NCBI GenBank assembly: GCA_017938285.1
Contig: JAGBBW010000096.1
Location: 1-46,193 of the forward strand
Origin: Lachnospiraceae bacterium
GTDB lineage: Bacteria; Bacillota; Clostridia; Lachnospirales; Lachnospiraceae
DNA: 46,193 bases
Direction of reading: 5' to 3'
The notes below the pieces were generated by a model. The model saw only the letters and a program-made list of their open reading frames with translations, was not told where the DNA came from and searched no databases. Shown here piece by piece: positions 1 to 8,651 of this stretch; position 1 is the first letter of the stretch, and every line of letters starts with the position of its first letter. The position numbers and the translations under genes were made by a program.

Positions 1-21
1 AGGATAATATCAAATTATCCT
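1..21 (-). terminator. Possible terminator hairpin after the recombinase gene
   Basis: AGGATAAT and ATTATCCT form 8-bp arms around a 5-nt loop. The right arm overlaps the stop codon of the minus-strand recombinase gene. Whether a U-tract follows cannot be seen because the window ends here. Confidence 0.35.
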
Positions 22-941
22 TTATCCACCTCCATCAAATTCCTCGGATGCTTATGAAATAAAATATCCTTCTGTTTTGCACTGGATACATGAGTATAAA
101 TTTCTGTTGTGCTAATGGAACTATGCCCCAAAATTTTTTGTATATACCGTATATCCACATCCTGTTCCAGCAAAAGGGTTGCAAACGTATGCCGGAACAT
201 ATGTGGTGTAATATGCTGGTCGAGTCCGGCCAGTCTGGCGTAATCATTTATCATGAAGCGCACAGATTGGTCGGATAATTTCTGGTGCAGGCGGTTGGTA
301 AAAAAATATCCGCAGTGTTCGATGTCTTTCTGGAAGGTATTCTGGTATAGTTGTAGTGCGGCCAGAACATCCGGATTTCCAATCTGGAGAAGACGCTCTT
401 TGGCTCCTTTGCCGTAAATTAGAACCGTATGGTTTTCCAGGTCGATATTTGACGGCCGGAGGGAACAGAGTTCAGAGATACGCATTCCGGTGGCAAAAAG
501 TAATTCAATGACAGCGATATCCCGAATACAGCAATGCAGCTGATAACTGGTAGCGGCCTGGCTTTTTCTGGTATAAAGGGTGGTGAGAAATTTTTGCAGG
601 GAGTGAAATGGAATGGTTTTGGGTAAAAGCTTAGGTTCCCGAAAACGGAGTTCCAGGCGGTCAAATGGATCGTCGAGCAGGACTTCCATATATCTTAGAT
701 AATGAAAAAATGCTTTTAAGCTTGCAATTTTTCTTTTGATGGTTTTAGGCTGGAAGCGGTTATGGAGGTGGGTGATGTATTGGTCTACCGTGTTTTTATG
801 AAATGTTTCAGGGAAATTAAGACAGAACTCTGCATATTGCAGTAAATCAATACGATAAGATTTTAGTGTTTTTTTATCTAAATGCTTGCGGAGCTGGCAG
901 TAGTCCAGGTATTCGGTGATATAAGTAGTTAATGTGTTCAT
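15..941 (-). CDS. Tyrosine recombinase, XerC/XerD-like
   Basis: A 308-residue site-specific recombinase that would cut and rejoin DNA through a tyrosine-phosphate intermediate. Residues 5-90 form the SAM-like core-binding domain and about 110-295 the catalytic domain. The family's catalytic set is complete: R154 (TGMRISEL), K178 (YGKGAKER), H247 and R250 (HMFRHTF), H273 (LGHSS) and nucleophile Y282. Length matches XerC/XerD. The start has an AAAGGAG site about 10 nt upstream. No phage or integrative-element genes lie beside it in the window, so it is either a housekeeping Xer or the orphan integrase of an element to the left; the sequence does not decide. It is on the minus strand behind the glycosyltransferase gene and a terminator. 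Confidence 0.9.
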   Translation of the reverse strand: MNTLTTYITEYLDYCQLRKHLDKKTLKSYRIDLLQYAEFCLNFPETFHKNTVDQYITHLHNRFQPKTIKRKIASLKAFFHYLRYMEVLLDDPFDRLELRFREPKLLPKTIPFHSLQKFLTTLYTRKSQAATSYQLHCCIRDIAVIELLFATGMRISELCSLRPSNIDLENHTVLIYGKGAKERLLQIGNPDVLAALQLYQNTFQKDIEHCGYFFTNRLHQKLSDQSVRFMINDYARLAGLDQHITPHMFRHTFATLLLEQDVDIRYIQKILGHSSISTTEIYTHVSSAKQKDILFHKHPRNLMEVDKG

Positions 942-1037
942 TATAAAGGTACTCCTTTGAATTTTTTATAACAATTATGTGAGGTTTGTGAAAGAAAGTC
1001 CAGAGGTCATTTAAGGCAAGGAGGCATAAAAAATAAT

Positions 1038-1109
1038 GGGACTGCCAAAAAACAAAGGACTGTTGCCGATAAAAATAAATTTGCAACAGTCCTGTTATTT
1101 TACAGTCCC
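1038..1109 (-). terminator. Nested-hairpin intrinsic terminator
   Basis: Perfect 10-bp arms (1057-1066 and 1083-1092; GGACTGTTGC with its complement) sit inside shorter outer arms GGGACTG (1038-1044) and CAGTCCC (1103-1109). Read on the minus strand, the inner stem is followed by a T-rich run (TTTGTTTTTT). It would end transcripts from the minus-strand glycosyltransferase gene before the recombinase gene. Confidence 0.6.
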
Positions 1110-1147
1110 CTGGAACAGGTGAATTTAAAGTTAAAATTCAACAGAGC

Positions 1148-1279
1148 TTAGGAAGTTCTTAACACCTCTATCCTGCACTCATGTTTCTTCGTTTCTTTAT
1201 CATAAGCAATTCCTACCGCAAGTATTCTTCCGGTATATTTTCTCTGTTCTCCAATCCTTGGTTCGAATTTGAGAGCATA
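1148..1279 (-). pseudogene. C-terminal remnant of an AAA-ATPase-like/DUF1703 (PD-(D/E)XK) protein
   Basis: No full gene occupies this stretch, but the minus strand reads 43 codons ending in TAA. They contain KYTGRILAVGIAYD and KKHECRIEVL, which resemble the C-terminal end of the large paralogous AAA-ATPase-like/DUF1703 nuclease family common in gut Firmicutes. A TGA directly precedes the fragment and no start or ribosome binding site is visible, so it is a decayed tail. It lies directly behind the glycosyltransferase-methyltransferase gene, suggesting a past insertion or deletion there. Family recognition is from motif memory only. Confidence 0.5.
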
Positions 1280-1291
1280 TCATTAAATTTC

Positions 1292-3052
1292 TTAAAACTC
1301 TGTCTTCTGCGCCTTCACAATATACTGGTATGCCAGATAAGGGAACCGCTCTTTTGATTCGGAAAGAGAAACCAGTAAGTCAATCAGCTCTGATGTGGCT
1401 TCATCGGGGGTTCCTGCGGTAGTGTAACTGTAGTATTCGATATTGTGATATCCGTTGCCTGAGATAAGACGCAGGAGTTCTTCTCCGGTATACAGTTTAC
1501 GCTGTGTGGTATCAGGAATGTCGTTTTCCTTGGATGGAAAACGGTCTTTAATAATAAGTGGCAGTATATAGGAGTAGTGCTTGATGTTAGGCATACTGAC
1601 AATAATATGGCCGCCTTTTTTTACATGCCGGTGCAGTCTTCTTAGAAGGTGGGCAGGCTGGCGCAGCTGCGCCAGAACATCCCCCAGAATCACATAGTCA
1701 AAATAGTTTTCCGGCCATGGAAAATCCAGCGCTTCAATATCAGCACAAATGACATCCAGCATGTGACCGGCTATGCCGGCATGGGTTGGGGAAATTTCAA
1801 CTCCGTGTATGGTGGCGTGTGGGTATTTTCCTTTCAGAAAGGATGCGGTGGCACCACATCCACAGCCAATATCCAGGAGAGTGAACGGTGTTTCCTGGTC
1901 TTCAGTAATACGGGCTGCCAGTTCCTGACGGGGATACAGGGAATGGCTTTCGTCAATTCCCCACTTTTCTTTAAATTTCTTTCTATTTGTGTTCAGCAGA
2001 GTGTCATAATCCTGTTCTGTTTTTTCAAATGTTTTACTGCCAAAATGGATGATAAAACTGTTTTTGCAAAGGATATTTTTGTATCCTGCCTGAAGTACAC
2101 GAAGACCATAATCGGTATCTTCATAATTTCCTGGAGAGAAGCGTTCATCCAGACCGCCAAGTTTGTCAAGGACAGTCCGGCGGATGAGAAGGGCAAAACC
2201 GATAAGAAACAGTTTTTCTTCGTATGGGTGGTTCATTGGGACATTATTTTTTTCTCCAAAACTTAACTGGGCATGGATGGAGAAGTCGTTCAAAGGAACT
2301 TTCTGCAGGTTTGGTACACAGTTGGATACGCTTCCGGCAGTTCCATGTGTTTCATTTTCATACAATCCCATGCGTAACCAGAACAATGCATTTGGAGTCA
2401 GCTGGGTATCATTATTGAGGAGAAAAATGTCATTTTCCCTGGAAGCAAGTTCGATTCCTTCATTGCAGCCTTTTGGGAATCCGGAATTTTCTTTATTTTC
2501 TCTTACGATGATGTCTTTTTGTTCTTTGAGCCAGGCGATACTTCCATCGGTGGAGGCGTTGTCCACCACAATAATTTCCCTGGCAGTTTCCGGAACGGTG
2601 GCCCGGATGCTTTCAATGCAGTTTTTCGTGTAAGCCAGCAGGCTGCAGGACAGGATAATGAAAGAGGTTTTCTGGACTGTAATCCGGCATTCATTTTTTA
2701 AGTTATCGATGTAAGACTGGATGAGGGCGGAATCATCGGCATCGGTGCAGTAAAATAAGGCGTTCTCAAAGCAGAGACAGGCCTGGTCCGGGTTGGTCGG
2801 TAAGTAATATTCTCCCAGCAGAAGATACAATTCAAAATTTCTGTAGTTACAGGAGAGACCACGCTGGATGGCAGTCCACATCTGAGGGTAGTCATTGTTT
2901 AACTGGCAAAGACTGGCATCGTAAATGGCAATTGTATCATCATAAAGTTCCGGGAGTTCTCTGGCTGTTTCTATAATCTGCGCTGCTGTGGAGTATTCCT
3001 CCAGAGCGAAAAGCTGTTTCAAATTTTCAGTAATTTCATTGAGTGTAAGCAT
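1292..3052 (-). CDS. TPR-like / family 2 glycosyltransferase / SAM methyltransferase fusion
   Basis: A 586-residue three-part protein. Residues 1-125 are helical and TPR-like. Residues 128-350 are a GT-A fold family 2 glycosyltransferase: VVDNASTDGS at 162-171, NNDT at 213-216 in the DXD position, EDTDYGLR at 311-318. Residues 388-500 are a class I methyltransferase with the SAM loop LDIGCGCG at 393-400. Such fusions usually transfer a sugar from a nucleotide sugar and methylate it in surface glycan or flagellin glycosylation. No signal peptide, so it is probably cytoplasmic. The start has AAGGAG close upstream. It diverges from a second GT2 gene, so the two probably act on the same glycan. 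Acceptor and sugar cannot be read from sequence. Confidence 0.82.
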   Translation of the reverse strand: MLTLNEITENLKQLFALEEYSTAAQIIETARELPELYDDTIAIYDASLCQLNNDYPQMWTAIQRGLSCNYRNFELYLLLGEYYLPTNPDQACLCFENALFYCTDADDSALIQSYIDNLKNECRITVQKTSFIILSCSLLAYTKNCIESIRATVPETAREIIVVDNASTDGSIAWLKEQKDIIVRENKENSGFPKGCNEGIELASRENDIFLLNNDTQLTPNALFWLRMGLYENETHGTAGSVSNCVPNLQKVPLNDFSIHAQLSFGEKNNVPMNHPYEEKLFLIGFALLIRRTVLDKLGGLDERFSPGNYEDTDYGLRVLQAGYKNILCKNSFIIHFGSKTFEKTEQDYDTLLNTNRKKFKEKWGIDESHSLYPRQELAARITEDQETPFTLLDIGCGCGATASFLKGKYPHATIHGVEISPTHAGIAGHMLDVICADIEALDFPWPENYFDYVILGDVLAQLRQPAHLLRRLHRHVKKGGHIIVSMPNIKHYSYILPLIIKDRFPSKENDIPDTTQRKLYTGEELLRLISGNGYHNIEYYSYTTAGTPDEATSELIDLLVSLSESKERFPYLAYQYIVKAQKTEF

Positions 3053-3085
3053 AGTTTATCTCCTTACCAATCAGGTATTGTATTT

Positions 3086-3115
3086 AGTATATCGGAAGAA
3101 AAATGGGTGTTGCAA
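3086..3115 (-). promoter_or_regulatory. Sigma-A promoter for the glycosyltransferase-methyltransferase gene
   Basis: On the minus strand TTGCAA is separated by 18 bp from TATACT, about 35 bp before the start codon. It is back to back with the plus-strand promoter. Confidence 0.6.
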
Positions 3116-3133
3116 ATAGTTTTCCGGATTTGT

Positions 3134-3162
3134 TTGTAATTTCTTTTAATATCCGCTATACT
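3134..3162 (+). promoter_or_regulatory. Sigma-A promoter for the TPR glycosyltransferase gene
   Basis: TTGTAA, a 17-bp spacer, then TATACT, about 50 bp ahead of the start codon and its GAAGGAGAGG ribosome binding site. Confidence 0.6.
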
Positions 3163-3211
3163 AAGGGAAGGTTATAATAATTTTATCATTGATGATAGAA
3201 GGAGAGGTTAC

Positions 3212-4795
3212 ATGCCAAATTATATTCAATCCCCGATAAAACTCACAATTGGTATTCTCGTTTCCAATCGTATCCAGCATATCCGCAGTGTTATGGAAGC
3301 ACTGAAACCACTTCTTACGGCTGTTCCAAGTGAACTTATTGCGGTGGATACCAAGGGCGCAGAGTCGGATGGTTCGATTGCAATTGTCCGGGAATACACA
3401 GACAAAATATACCCGTTTATCTGGTGTAATGATTTTGCTGCAGCGCGGAATGTCTGTATGGAGCATGCGAATGGTGAGTGGTTTCTGTATCTGGATGATG
3501 ATGAAGTATTCGATGATGTGCAGGAACTGGTGAATTTCTTCCAGAGTGGAGAATACCTGCAGTATGGCAGCGGATATTATTACATAAAGAACTATAATGC
3601 GGATGGTGGCTCCAGTATGGGAATTGCAGGACGCATGGTGCGCAGAACGCAGAATACCCGGTTTGTGGGCAAGGTACATGAGCATTTTAATGAAGTATAT
3701 GATCCACACAAGGAGTTTTCCTGTTTTGCACATCATTATGGTTATGTGTTTCAGAATGAGGAAGAGAAAAAGAAGCATCAGATACGAAATGTGACTTTGT
3801 TAAAACAGGAGCTGGCAGAGCATGGCATGACTCCACGGAACTGTGCCCAGATGGTGCAGGAATTATATTCCTGTCAGGACACAAGGGATGCAGGGTTTCG
3901 GTTTTGTCTCGATAGCATGAAGGAACTGAAAGCGAAAGGACAGCTGGGGGATGCCTGTTCCCAGTGGCTTCTGGTGGCGTCTGTCCGTTATTATAAAATG
4001 AAAAAAGACTATCCGGGGGCAGTTGCCCAGGCGGCATTGGTGCGGGAGAAGTATCCTCAGAGCCAGATGGGGCAGATGGCTCTGGCGGGGCTTATGGTGG
4101 AGTTGTCGGCACCGGAGGGGAATGTGCGCCGTATTTTAGAATATGCGCCGCTTTATATGGAGGCGTGGGAATGGATTAAAACCCATCCGGAGGAGGCAAT
4201 TGTACAGAATCAGCTTGGATTGTCCAGTTATGGGGATGAAGAGTATGCCGTCCAGGTCTTTCAGGCGGCAGCAGTCTGTGCCAATGCAGTGAAGGATTAT
4301 GAACTGGCAAACCAGTTTTGGAAACGTCTGCCGTGGGAGAAGGAGGGATTTGATGGAAGTCCTTATTATAACGGTCTGCGGGAAACGCAGGAGGGGTTGA
4401 AGGCTATGCTTGCGATGAAGCAGGAGCAGGCAAAACAGCAGAAGACGGAGGATATTCCGGAGTCCCGGCAGCCAGGAAAACAGGAATTACAGGAACTGGT
4501 TTCTGTACTGAAGGAGGCAGGACCGGCTGTACGGAGTCTGCTGGCGGCAGGGGAGAAGAATACAGCAGTGGAACTGCTGGCGACCATGCAGGAAGTTATG
4601 GTTGCCCTTGGAAATAAAATTGAGGAACTGTATGGGGAAAATGAACGGACTGCAGGTGTGATTTCTTTACTGGTGGAGTGTTGTGAAAGAGTCTGGCAGT
4701 GTGCGAATATGGAGCAGACAGAAGAAGCTGTTTTGTTGTTTAGTGAAGTAGAACAAAACGTGGAGATTTGTGGAAAACTGGTGGCCGAATTATAG
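3212..4795 (+). CDS. Family 2 glycosyltransferase with helical repeat C-terminus
   Basis: A 527-residue protein. Residues 10-190 are a GT2 domain: an LTIGILVSNR beta strand, NDFAAARNVC around 73-82, and the metal/nucleotide-sugar motif YLDDDE with D95-D97. The rest is alpha-helical and TPR-like, with a charged Q/E/K-rich linker around 395-430 and a helical end. The layout is typical of SunS-like/TPR glycosyltransferases acting on proteins or surface polymers. It has no signal peptide or membrane segment. It diverges from the GT2-methyltransferase gene and has its own promoter and a strong ribosome binding site. Flagellin modification is possible in motile Lachnospiraceae, but no flagellar gene is in the window. 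Confidence 0.82.
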   Translation: MPNYIQSPIKLTIGILVSNRIQHIRSVMEALKPLLTAVPSELIAVDTKGAESDGSIAIVREYTDKIYPFIWCNDFAAARNVCMEHANGEWFLYLDDDEVFDDVQELVNFFQSGEYLQYGSGYYYIKNYNADGGSSMGIAGRMVRRTQNTRFVGKVHEHFNEVYDPHKEFSCFAHHYGYVFQNEEEKKKHQIRNVTLLKQELAEHGMTPRNCAQMVQELYSCQDTRDAGFRFCLDSMKELKAKGQLGDACSQWLLVASVRYYKMKKDYPGAVAQAALVREKYPQSQMGQMALAGLMVELSAPEGNVRRILEYAPLYMEAWEWIKTHPEEAIVQNQLGLSSYGDEEYAVQVFQAAAVCANAVKDYELANQFWKRLPWEKEGFDGSPYYNGLRETQEGLKAMLAMKQEQAKQQKTEDIPESRQPGKQELQELVSVLKEAGPAVRSLLAAGEKNTAVELLATMQEVMVALGNKIEELYGENERTAGVISLLVECCERVWQCANMEQTEEAVLLFSEVEQNVEICGKLVAEL

Positions 4796-4856
4796 CAGAT
4801 GTGGATAATTCAGCACAGCCAGGGTCTGAACGGGGATAGCCAGAAAGGAGAAATGT

Positions 4857-5075
4857 ATGGAGGAACTGTCAAGAATTATAATTGAAGAGTTCTGTAAAAG
4901 TCATGATTCTGCAAAGAGCAGAAGGTTATACAGACTGGTGCGTATGTCTTATGACATAGATGCAGAATATACGGACGATGATGGGCTTTTTATAGAAAAA
5001 CTAATCGAGCGGGAAAAGGATGCGGAGTTAAAAGAAGCATTACAGGATTTAGATGAGTTTATGTTTGGATATTAG
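4857..5075 (+). CDS. Small acidic protein of unknown function
   Basis: A 72-residue acidic protein, mostly predicted helix, with no membrane segment and no motif I recognise. AAAGGAG lies 6 nt before the chosen ATG; an ATG 4 nt earlier is out of frame. The gene lies 61 bp behind the glycosyltransferase and 12 bp ahead of the deacetylase with no terminator between, so it is probably cotranscribed. It is supported by its ribosome binding site and tight spacing rather than by homology. Confidence 0.6.
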   Translation: MEELSRIIIEEFCKSHDSAKSRRLYRLVRMSYDIDAEYTDDDGLFIEKLIEREKDAELKEALQDLDEFMFGY

Positions 5076-5087
5076 GGAGGAACAACT

Positions 5088-5768
5088 ATGAACTGGACAA
5101 AAACCTACAAAAAAGCAATTACATTCAGTTACGATGACGGAGTCACCCCCGATCTCCGTCTTATTGAAATTTTTAACAAGTACAACTTGAAATGTACCTT
5201 CAACTTAAATTACGGTCTTGGTCCGACCTCTGGTGGCTGGGAGTACAAAGGCAAACCGGTCAATCGTCTTGATTTAAGAGAACATATCCGGTCTTATGCC
5301 GGTCATGAGATTGCGGCCCATGCCCTGACCCATCAGAATCTGGTGGAAATTGGTGTGGAAGCAGCCAGGAAGGAAATGGTGGAGGACGCAGAGGGGCTGA
5401 CAAAGCTGTTTGGAAAGCGTCCGGTGGGCATGGCGTACCCGTATGGTACGTTTGATGACCCGACGGTGGAACTGCTGCGGGAGCTTGGGTTTCAGTATGC
5501 CCGGACGGTGTGGGATTCCGGTAATTTTGATGTGCAGACGGATTTATTACGGTTCCGCCCAACCTGTCATCATGATGATGAGAGACTGTTTGAGCTGGCA
5601 GAAGAGTTTCTGGCAATGGAGACGGAGGAACCGAAGATTTTTTATATCTGGGGTCACAGTTATGAATTTGAAGGAAATGAAAACTGGGACAGAATCGAGA
5701 AGCTGTGCCGGATGGTAGCCGGACGGGATGACATTTTTTATGGAACGAATGCAGAGGTACTGTTGTAA
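5088..5768 (+). CDS. Polysaccharide deacetylase-family (NodB/CE4-like) protein, cytoplasmic
   Basis: A 226-residue single NodB-homology domain. Motif 1 is TFSYDDG with D16/D17 in place of the usual TFDDG, motif 2 is the zinc-binding HALTH with H78 and H82, and motif 3 is AYPYG at 116-120. WGHSYEF near residue 185 fits the final histidine motif. Family members remove N- or O-acetyl groups from sugars in a metal-dependent way. There is no signal peptide or anchor, unlike wall-acting deacetylases, so it probably acts on a cytoplasmic sugar or oligosaccharide. The start has GGGAGGA upstream. It follows the small acidic gene and is closed by a hairpin terminator. Confidence 0.85.
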   Translation: MNWTKTYKKAITFSYDDGVTPDLRLIEIFNKYNLKCTFNLNYGLGPTSGGWEYKGKPVNRLDLREHIRSYAGHEIAAHALTHQNLVEIGVEAARKEMVEDAEGLTKLFGKRPVGMAYPYGTFDDPTVELLRELGFQYARTVWDSGNFDVQTDLLRFRPTCHHDDERLFELAEEFLAMETEEPKIFYIWGHSYEFEGNENWDRIEKLCRMVAGRDDIFYGTNAEVLL

Positions 5769-5784
5769 ATATCATGTACAAGGA

Positions 5785-5855
5785 AAAGCCTCTTCGTAAA
5801 CAGATGCAGACCGGATGAAACATGCGGTCGCAGAAATCTGCCGGGAAGAGGCTTT
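5785..5855 (+). terminator. Branched hairpin terminator between convergent genes
   Basis: AAAGCCTCTTC (5785-5795) pairs with GAAGAGGCTTT (5845-5855). Inner segments CAGAT/ATCTG and GACCG/CGGTC pair as well. It closes the deacetylase transcript and may act for the converging small gene; the U-tract is weak. Confidence 0.6.
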
Positions 5856-5896
5856 ACTTATAGGGTGTTTGGGTGTCTGACACAGAACTTAATTGC

Positions 5897-6112
5897 TTAC
5901 TGCCACTGCTTTAATACGCCCAGGGCAGTGTTGCCGTATAATTCCTTCTTTAAGTAAGTCTTTAAATCGGACTTCCAGGTAGGAATATCTACGATAAAGG
6001 CAGCTTCGAAGTCTTTCAAAATCTGGCTGATTTTGACGACATCGCGTTCACCGGAAAGCCGGTTGCTTAAGAGTGTTAAGATCATGTGTGTCTGGTTTAC
6101 TGTGAGTGCCAT
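5897..6112 (-). CDS. Small conserved-looking protein of unknown function
   Basis: A 71-residue protein on the minus strand starting at MALTVNQTHM. The start was chosen because AAAGGGGATGA precedes this ATG; a longer reading from a TTG 81 nt upstream has no ribosome binding site. Codon use (many AAG, TTA, CTG, GAA) resembles the highly expressed genes around it, which supports real coding. It looks soluble and helical with no recognised domain. It is convergent with the deacetylase and divergent from the alpha-galactosidase gene. Confidence 0.55.
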   Translation of the reverse strand: MALTVNQTHMILTLLSNRLSGERDVVKISQILKDFEAAFIVDIPTWKSDLKTYLKKELYGNTALGVLKQWQ

Positions 6113-6256
6113 GAAAAGATCATCCCCTTTGAATGTACTGCCTAAGAAAACCAGTAACCCTTTTGCAGTTACAAATAAGTTCTTTAGGTACAACTATTGT
6201 ACCGCATTTTTCGGAAAACTACAAATGATTTTTTGATAATTTTTCATAAATTTTAT

Positions 6257-6270
6257 TGTAAGCGCTTTCT
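6257..6270 (+). promoter_or_regulatory. cre-like / LacI-family operator upstream of the alpha-galactosidase gene
   Basis: TGTAAGCGCTTTCT matches the CcpA catabolite-responsive consensus TGNAANCGNTNNCA at all but the final fixed position, with the palindromic core AAGCGCTT. It lies about 160 bp before the GH36 start. It could bind CcpA (glucose repression) or the LacI protein encoded just downstream of GH36; sequence alone does not separate these. Confidence 0.6.
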
Positions 6271-6428
6271 GGGGAAAAATTAAGAAAAAAGAGTGGTAAT
6301 TTTTTGAATTGTGTGCTAACATGAAAAAGCAGAAGCCTTCGAAAAAGATCTGTAAGGCTCCTGAAAATCCGGTAATGACAGTAATTAAATCAAATGCAGT
6401 AGAATAAAAAATAAAACGGAGGAATGGT

Positions 6429-8621
6429 ATGGGAATTACATATTTTGAAAATGAGCGAATTTTTAAACTGGATACACAGAACACCAGCTATGTGATTGGT
6501 ATTGTGGACAAGGAGGGCTTTGTGGGTCATGCGTATTACGGCAAAAAGCTGGAAGAAGCAGACCTGTCTTACTTAATGCGTATTTACGAGGGTGTGAGAA
6601 CGCCGGAAAGCAACGGAAGAGACCGTTTAAGCTTTTACGATGCGTTCCCAATGGAATATCCGACCCACGGCATTGGCGATTTCCGTGAGAGTGCCCTGCG
6701 TGTGGAAGATTCCGAGGGTCACTGGGCAACCAAGCTGACGTACCGCAGTCACGAAATTTTTAAGGGAAAAAAGAAGCTGGAAGGACTGCCGGCGACCTGG
6801 TGCGAAAAGGAAGAGGATTGTGAAACGCTGGAGCTGACACTGGAAGATAAGGAAGCAAAACTTGCTGTGGTGCTTTCCTACAGTGTATTTGCGGATGTGG
6901 ATGCAGTGGTGCGCAGCGCACGTATTCTGAATGAGTCTGACAAGACCGTGTATTTAACAAAGGCAATGTCTGCTTCCTTTGATCTGGATAACAACGAATA
7001 TGACAAGATTATTTTATATGGAAGCTGGGCAAGAGAGCGTCATATTGACCGGACTCCGGTGAATTATGGGATTCAGATGTCCCGTTCCAACCGTGGGGAG
7101 GGCGGTCATCAGGAGCATGCGTTTACTGCACTGCTGGAGAAGAATGCAGACCAGAACAAGGGTGAAGTTTATGGTATGGATCTGATTTACTCCGGTAACT
7201 TCCGCACGCTGCAGGAGCGCAACCAGTTTGACAATATCCGCATGATGACCGGTATCAATCCGGAAGATTTTAAGTGGGAGCTGACTTCCGGCGCAGAGTT
7301 CCAGACACCGGAGGCGGTGCTGGTGTACTCCAATGAGGGTCTTGGCGGTATGTCCCGTAATTTCCATGACCTGTACAGAAACCACCTGATTCGCGGCAGC
7401 TACCGTGATAAGAAGCGTCCGATTCTAATTAACAACTGGGAAGCAACCTACTTTAATTTTGATACAGAAAAGCTTCTGGCGATTGCAAAACAGGCGGCAC
7501 CTCTGGGCATTGAAATGCTTGTTATGGACGATGGCTGGTTCGGCAACCGTTTCGATGATAACCGTGCCCTGGGTGACTGGGATGTCAACGAGGAGAAACT
7601 TCAGGGCGGGCTGAAGTATCTGGTAGATGAGGTAAACAAGCTTGGTATGAAATTTGGTATCTGGTTTGAGCCGGAAATGATCAGTCCGGAATCCGAGCTT
7701 TATAAGGTGCATCCGGATTGGGCAATTTCTGTTCCGGGCCGTGAGCCTGGTCTTGCAAGAAACCAGCTTGTTCTGGATATTGCAAGAGAGGAAGTGGCTG
7801 ATTATATTTTTGAAAAAATGGCGAAGGTTCTGCGCAGTGCCAACATTGAGTATGTAAAATGGGATATGAACCGTCCGCTTTCCGATATTGCCAGTGCAGC
7901 TCTGCCAAAGGAACGTCAGGGAGAGATTTTCCACCGCTATGTGCTGGGCGTTTACCGTATGCAGGAGCGTTTAATTACCGAGTTCCCGAACCTGCTGCTG
8001 GAAAACTGCTCCGGTGGTGGTGCAAGATTTGACGCAGGTATGCTGTATTACAGTCCGCAGATCTGGTGCTCCGATGATACGGATGCGATTGAGCGTCTGG
8101 AAATTCAGGAAGGTACAGCACTGATTTATCCACTGTCCGCCATGGGTGCCCATGTCAGTGATTGTCCAAACCACACTGTTGGCAGAAGTACACCGTTTGC
8201 GACCAGAGGTATTGTGGCATTGGCCGGAACCTTTGGTTATGAGCTGGATATTACAAAAATCAGTGAGGAAGAGAGAAACCAGATTCCGGAACAGACCGCA
8301 ATGTACCACAAGTACAATGATCTGGTGCGTACCGGTGACTATTACAGAATGGCTTCCTACCGGGAGAACCATACCCATGATGCATACATGGTGGTTTCCA
8401 AGGATAAGAAGGAGGCACTTGTGACCTTTGTCATGGTGAAGCGTCGTGCAAATCCACGCAGCCGTAACTTAAAGCTGCTGGGACTTGATCCGGAGAAGAC
8501 ATACCGTATCGAGGGATGGGAGAGAACCTACCTTGGAAGCACACTGATGAATGCCGGTATTCTGGTAGAGGATGGCTGGGGAGACAACCAGGCAGTTCTG
8601 TACCATGTAGTAGAGGCATAA
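6429..8621 (+). CDS. Alpha-galactosidase, GH36 family
   Basis: A 730-residue enzyme, the usual length of bacterial group I GH36 alpha-galactosidases, with an N-terminal beta-sandwich, a TIM barrel around 320-640 and a C-terminal beta domain. The nucleophile is D479 in KWDMNR and the acid/base D549 in CSDDTD; positions parallel those of characterised Geobacillus enzymes. MDDGWFG and ENCSGGG are also present. It hydrolyses terminal alpha-1,6-galactose from galactomannan, galactoglucomannan or raffinose-type oligosaccharides. No signal peptide: cytoplasmic, acting on imported oligomers. CGGAGGA precedes the start. A cre-like operator upstream and the LacI gene downstream suggest induction by substrate and glucose repression. 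Confidence 0.95.
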   Translation: MGITYFENERIFKLDTQNTSYVIGIVDKEGFVGHAYYGKKLEEADLSYLMRIYEGVRTPESNGRDRLSFYDAFPMEYPTHGIGDFRESALRVEDSEGHWATKLTYRSHEIFKGKKKLEGLPATWCEKEEDCETLELTLEDKEAKLAVVLSYSVFADVDAVVRSARILNESDKTVYLTKAMSASFDLDNNEYDKIILYGSWARERHIDRTPVNYGIQMSRSNRGEGGHQEHAFTALLEKNADQNKGEVYGMDLIYSGNFRTLQERNQFDNIRMMTGINPEDFKWELTSGAEFQTPEAVLVYSNEGLGGMSRNFHDLYRNHLIRGSYRDKKRPILINNWEATYFNFDTEKLLAIAKQAAPLGIEMLVMDDGWFGNRFDDNRALGDWDVNEEKLQGGLKYLVDEVNKLGMKFGIWFEPEMISPESELYKVHPDWAISVPGREPGLARNQLVLDIAREEVADYIFEKMAKVLRSANIEYVKWDMNRPLSDIASAALPKERQGEIFHRYVLGVYRMQERLITEFPNLLLENCSGGGARFDAGMLYYSPQIWCSDDTDAIERLEIQEGTALIYPLSAMGAHVSDCPNHTVGRSTPFATRGIVALAGTFGYELDITKISEEERNQIPEQTAMYHKYNDLVRTGDYYRMASYRENHTHDAYMVVSKDKKEALVTFVMVKRRANPRSRNLKLLGLDPEKTYRIEGWERTYLGSTLMNAGILVEDGWGDNQAVLYHVVEA

Positions 8622-8651
8622 AATCGGGGAAATATCCGGGGTAAGAAAATT

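Noticed and set aside
15-941. Integron or prophage at the left end
   Set aside because: A lone tyrosine recombinase with no att repeats, cassette array or phage genes in view; not enough to call an element.
1649-2266. 205-residue plus-strand ORF
   Set aside because: Antisense to the well-supported glycosyltransferase-methyltransferase gene, no ribosome binding site, no domain.
6113-6193. Longer TTG-start reading of the small convergent gene
   Set aside because: No ribosome binding site before the TTG, whereas the internal ATG has AAAGGGG at suitable spacing.
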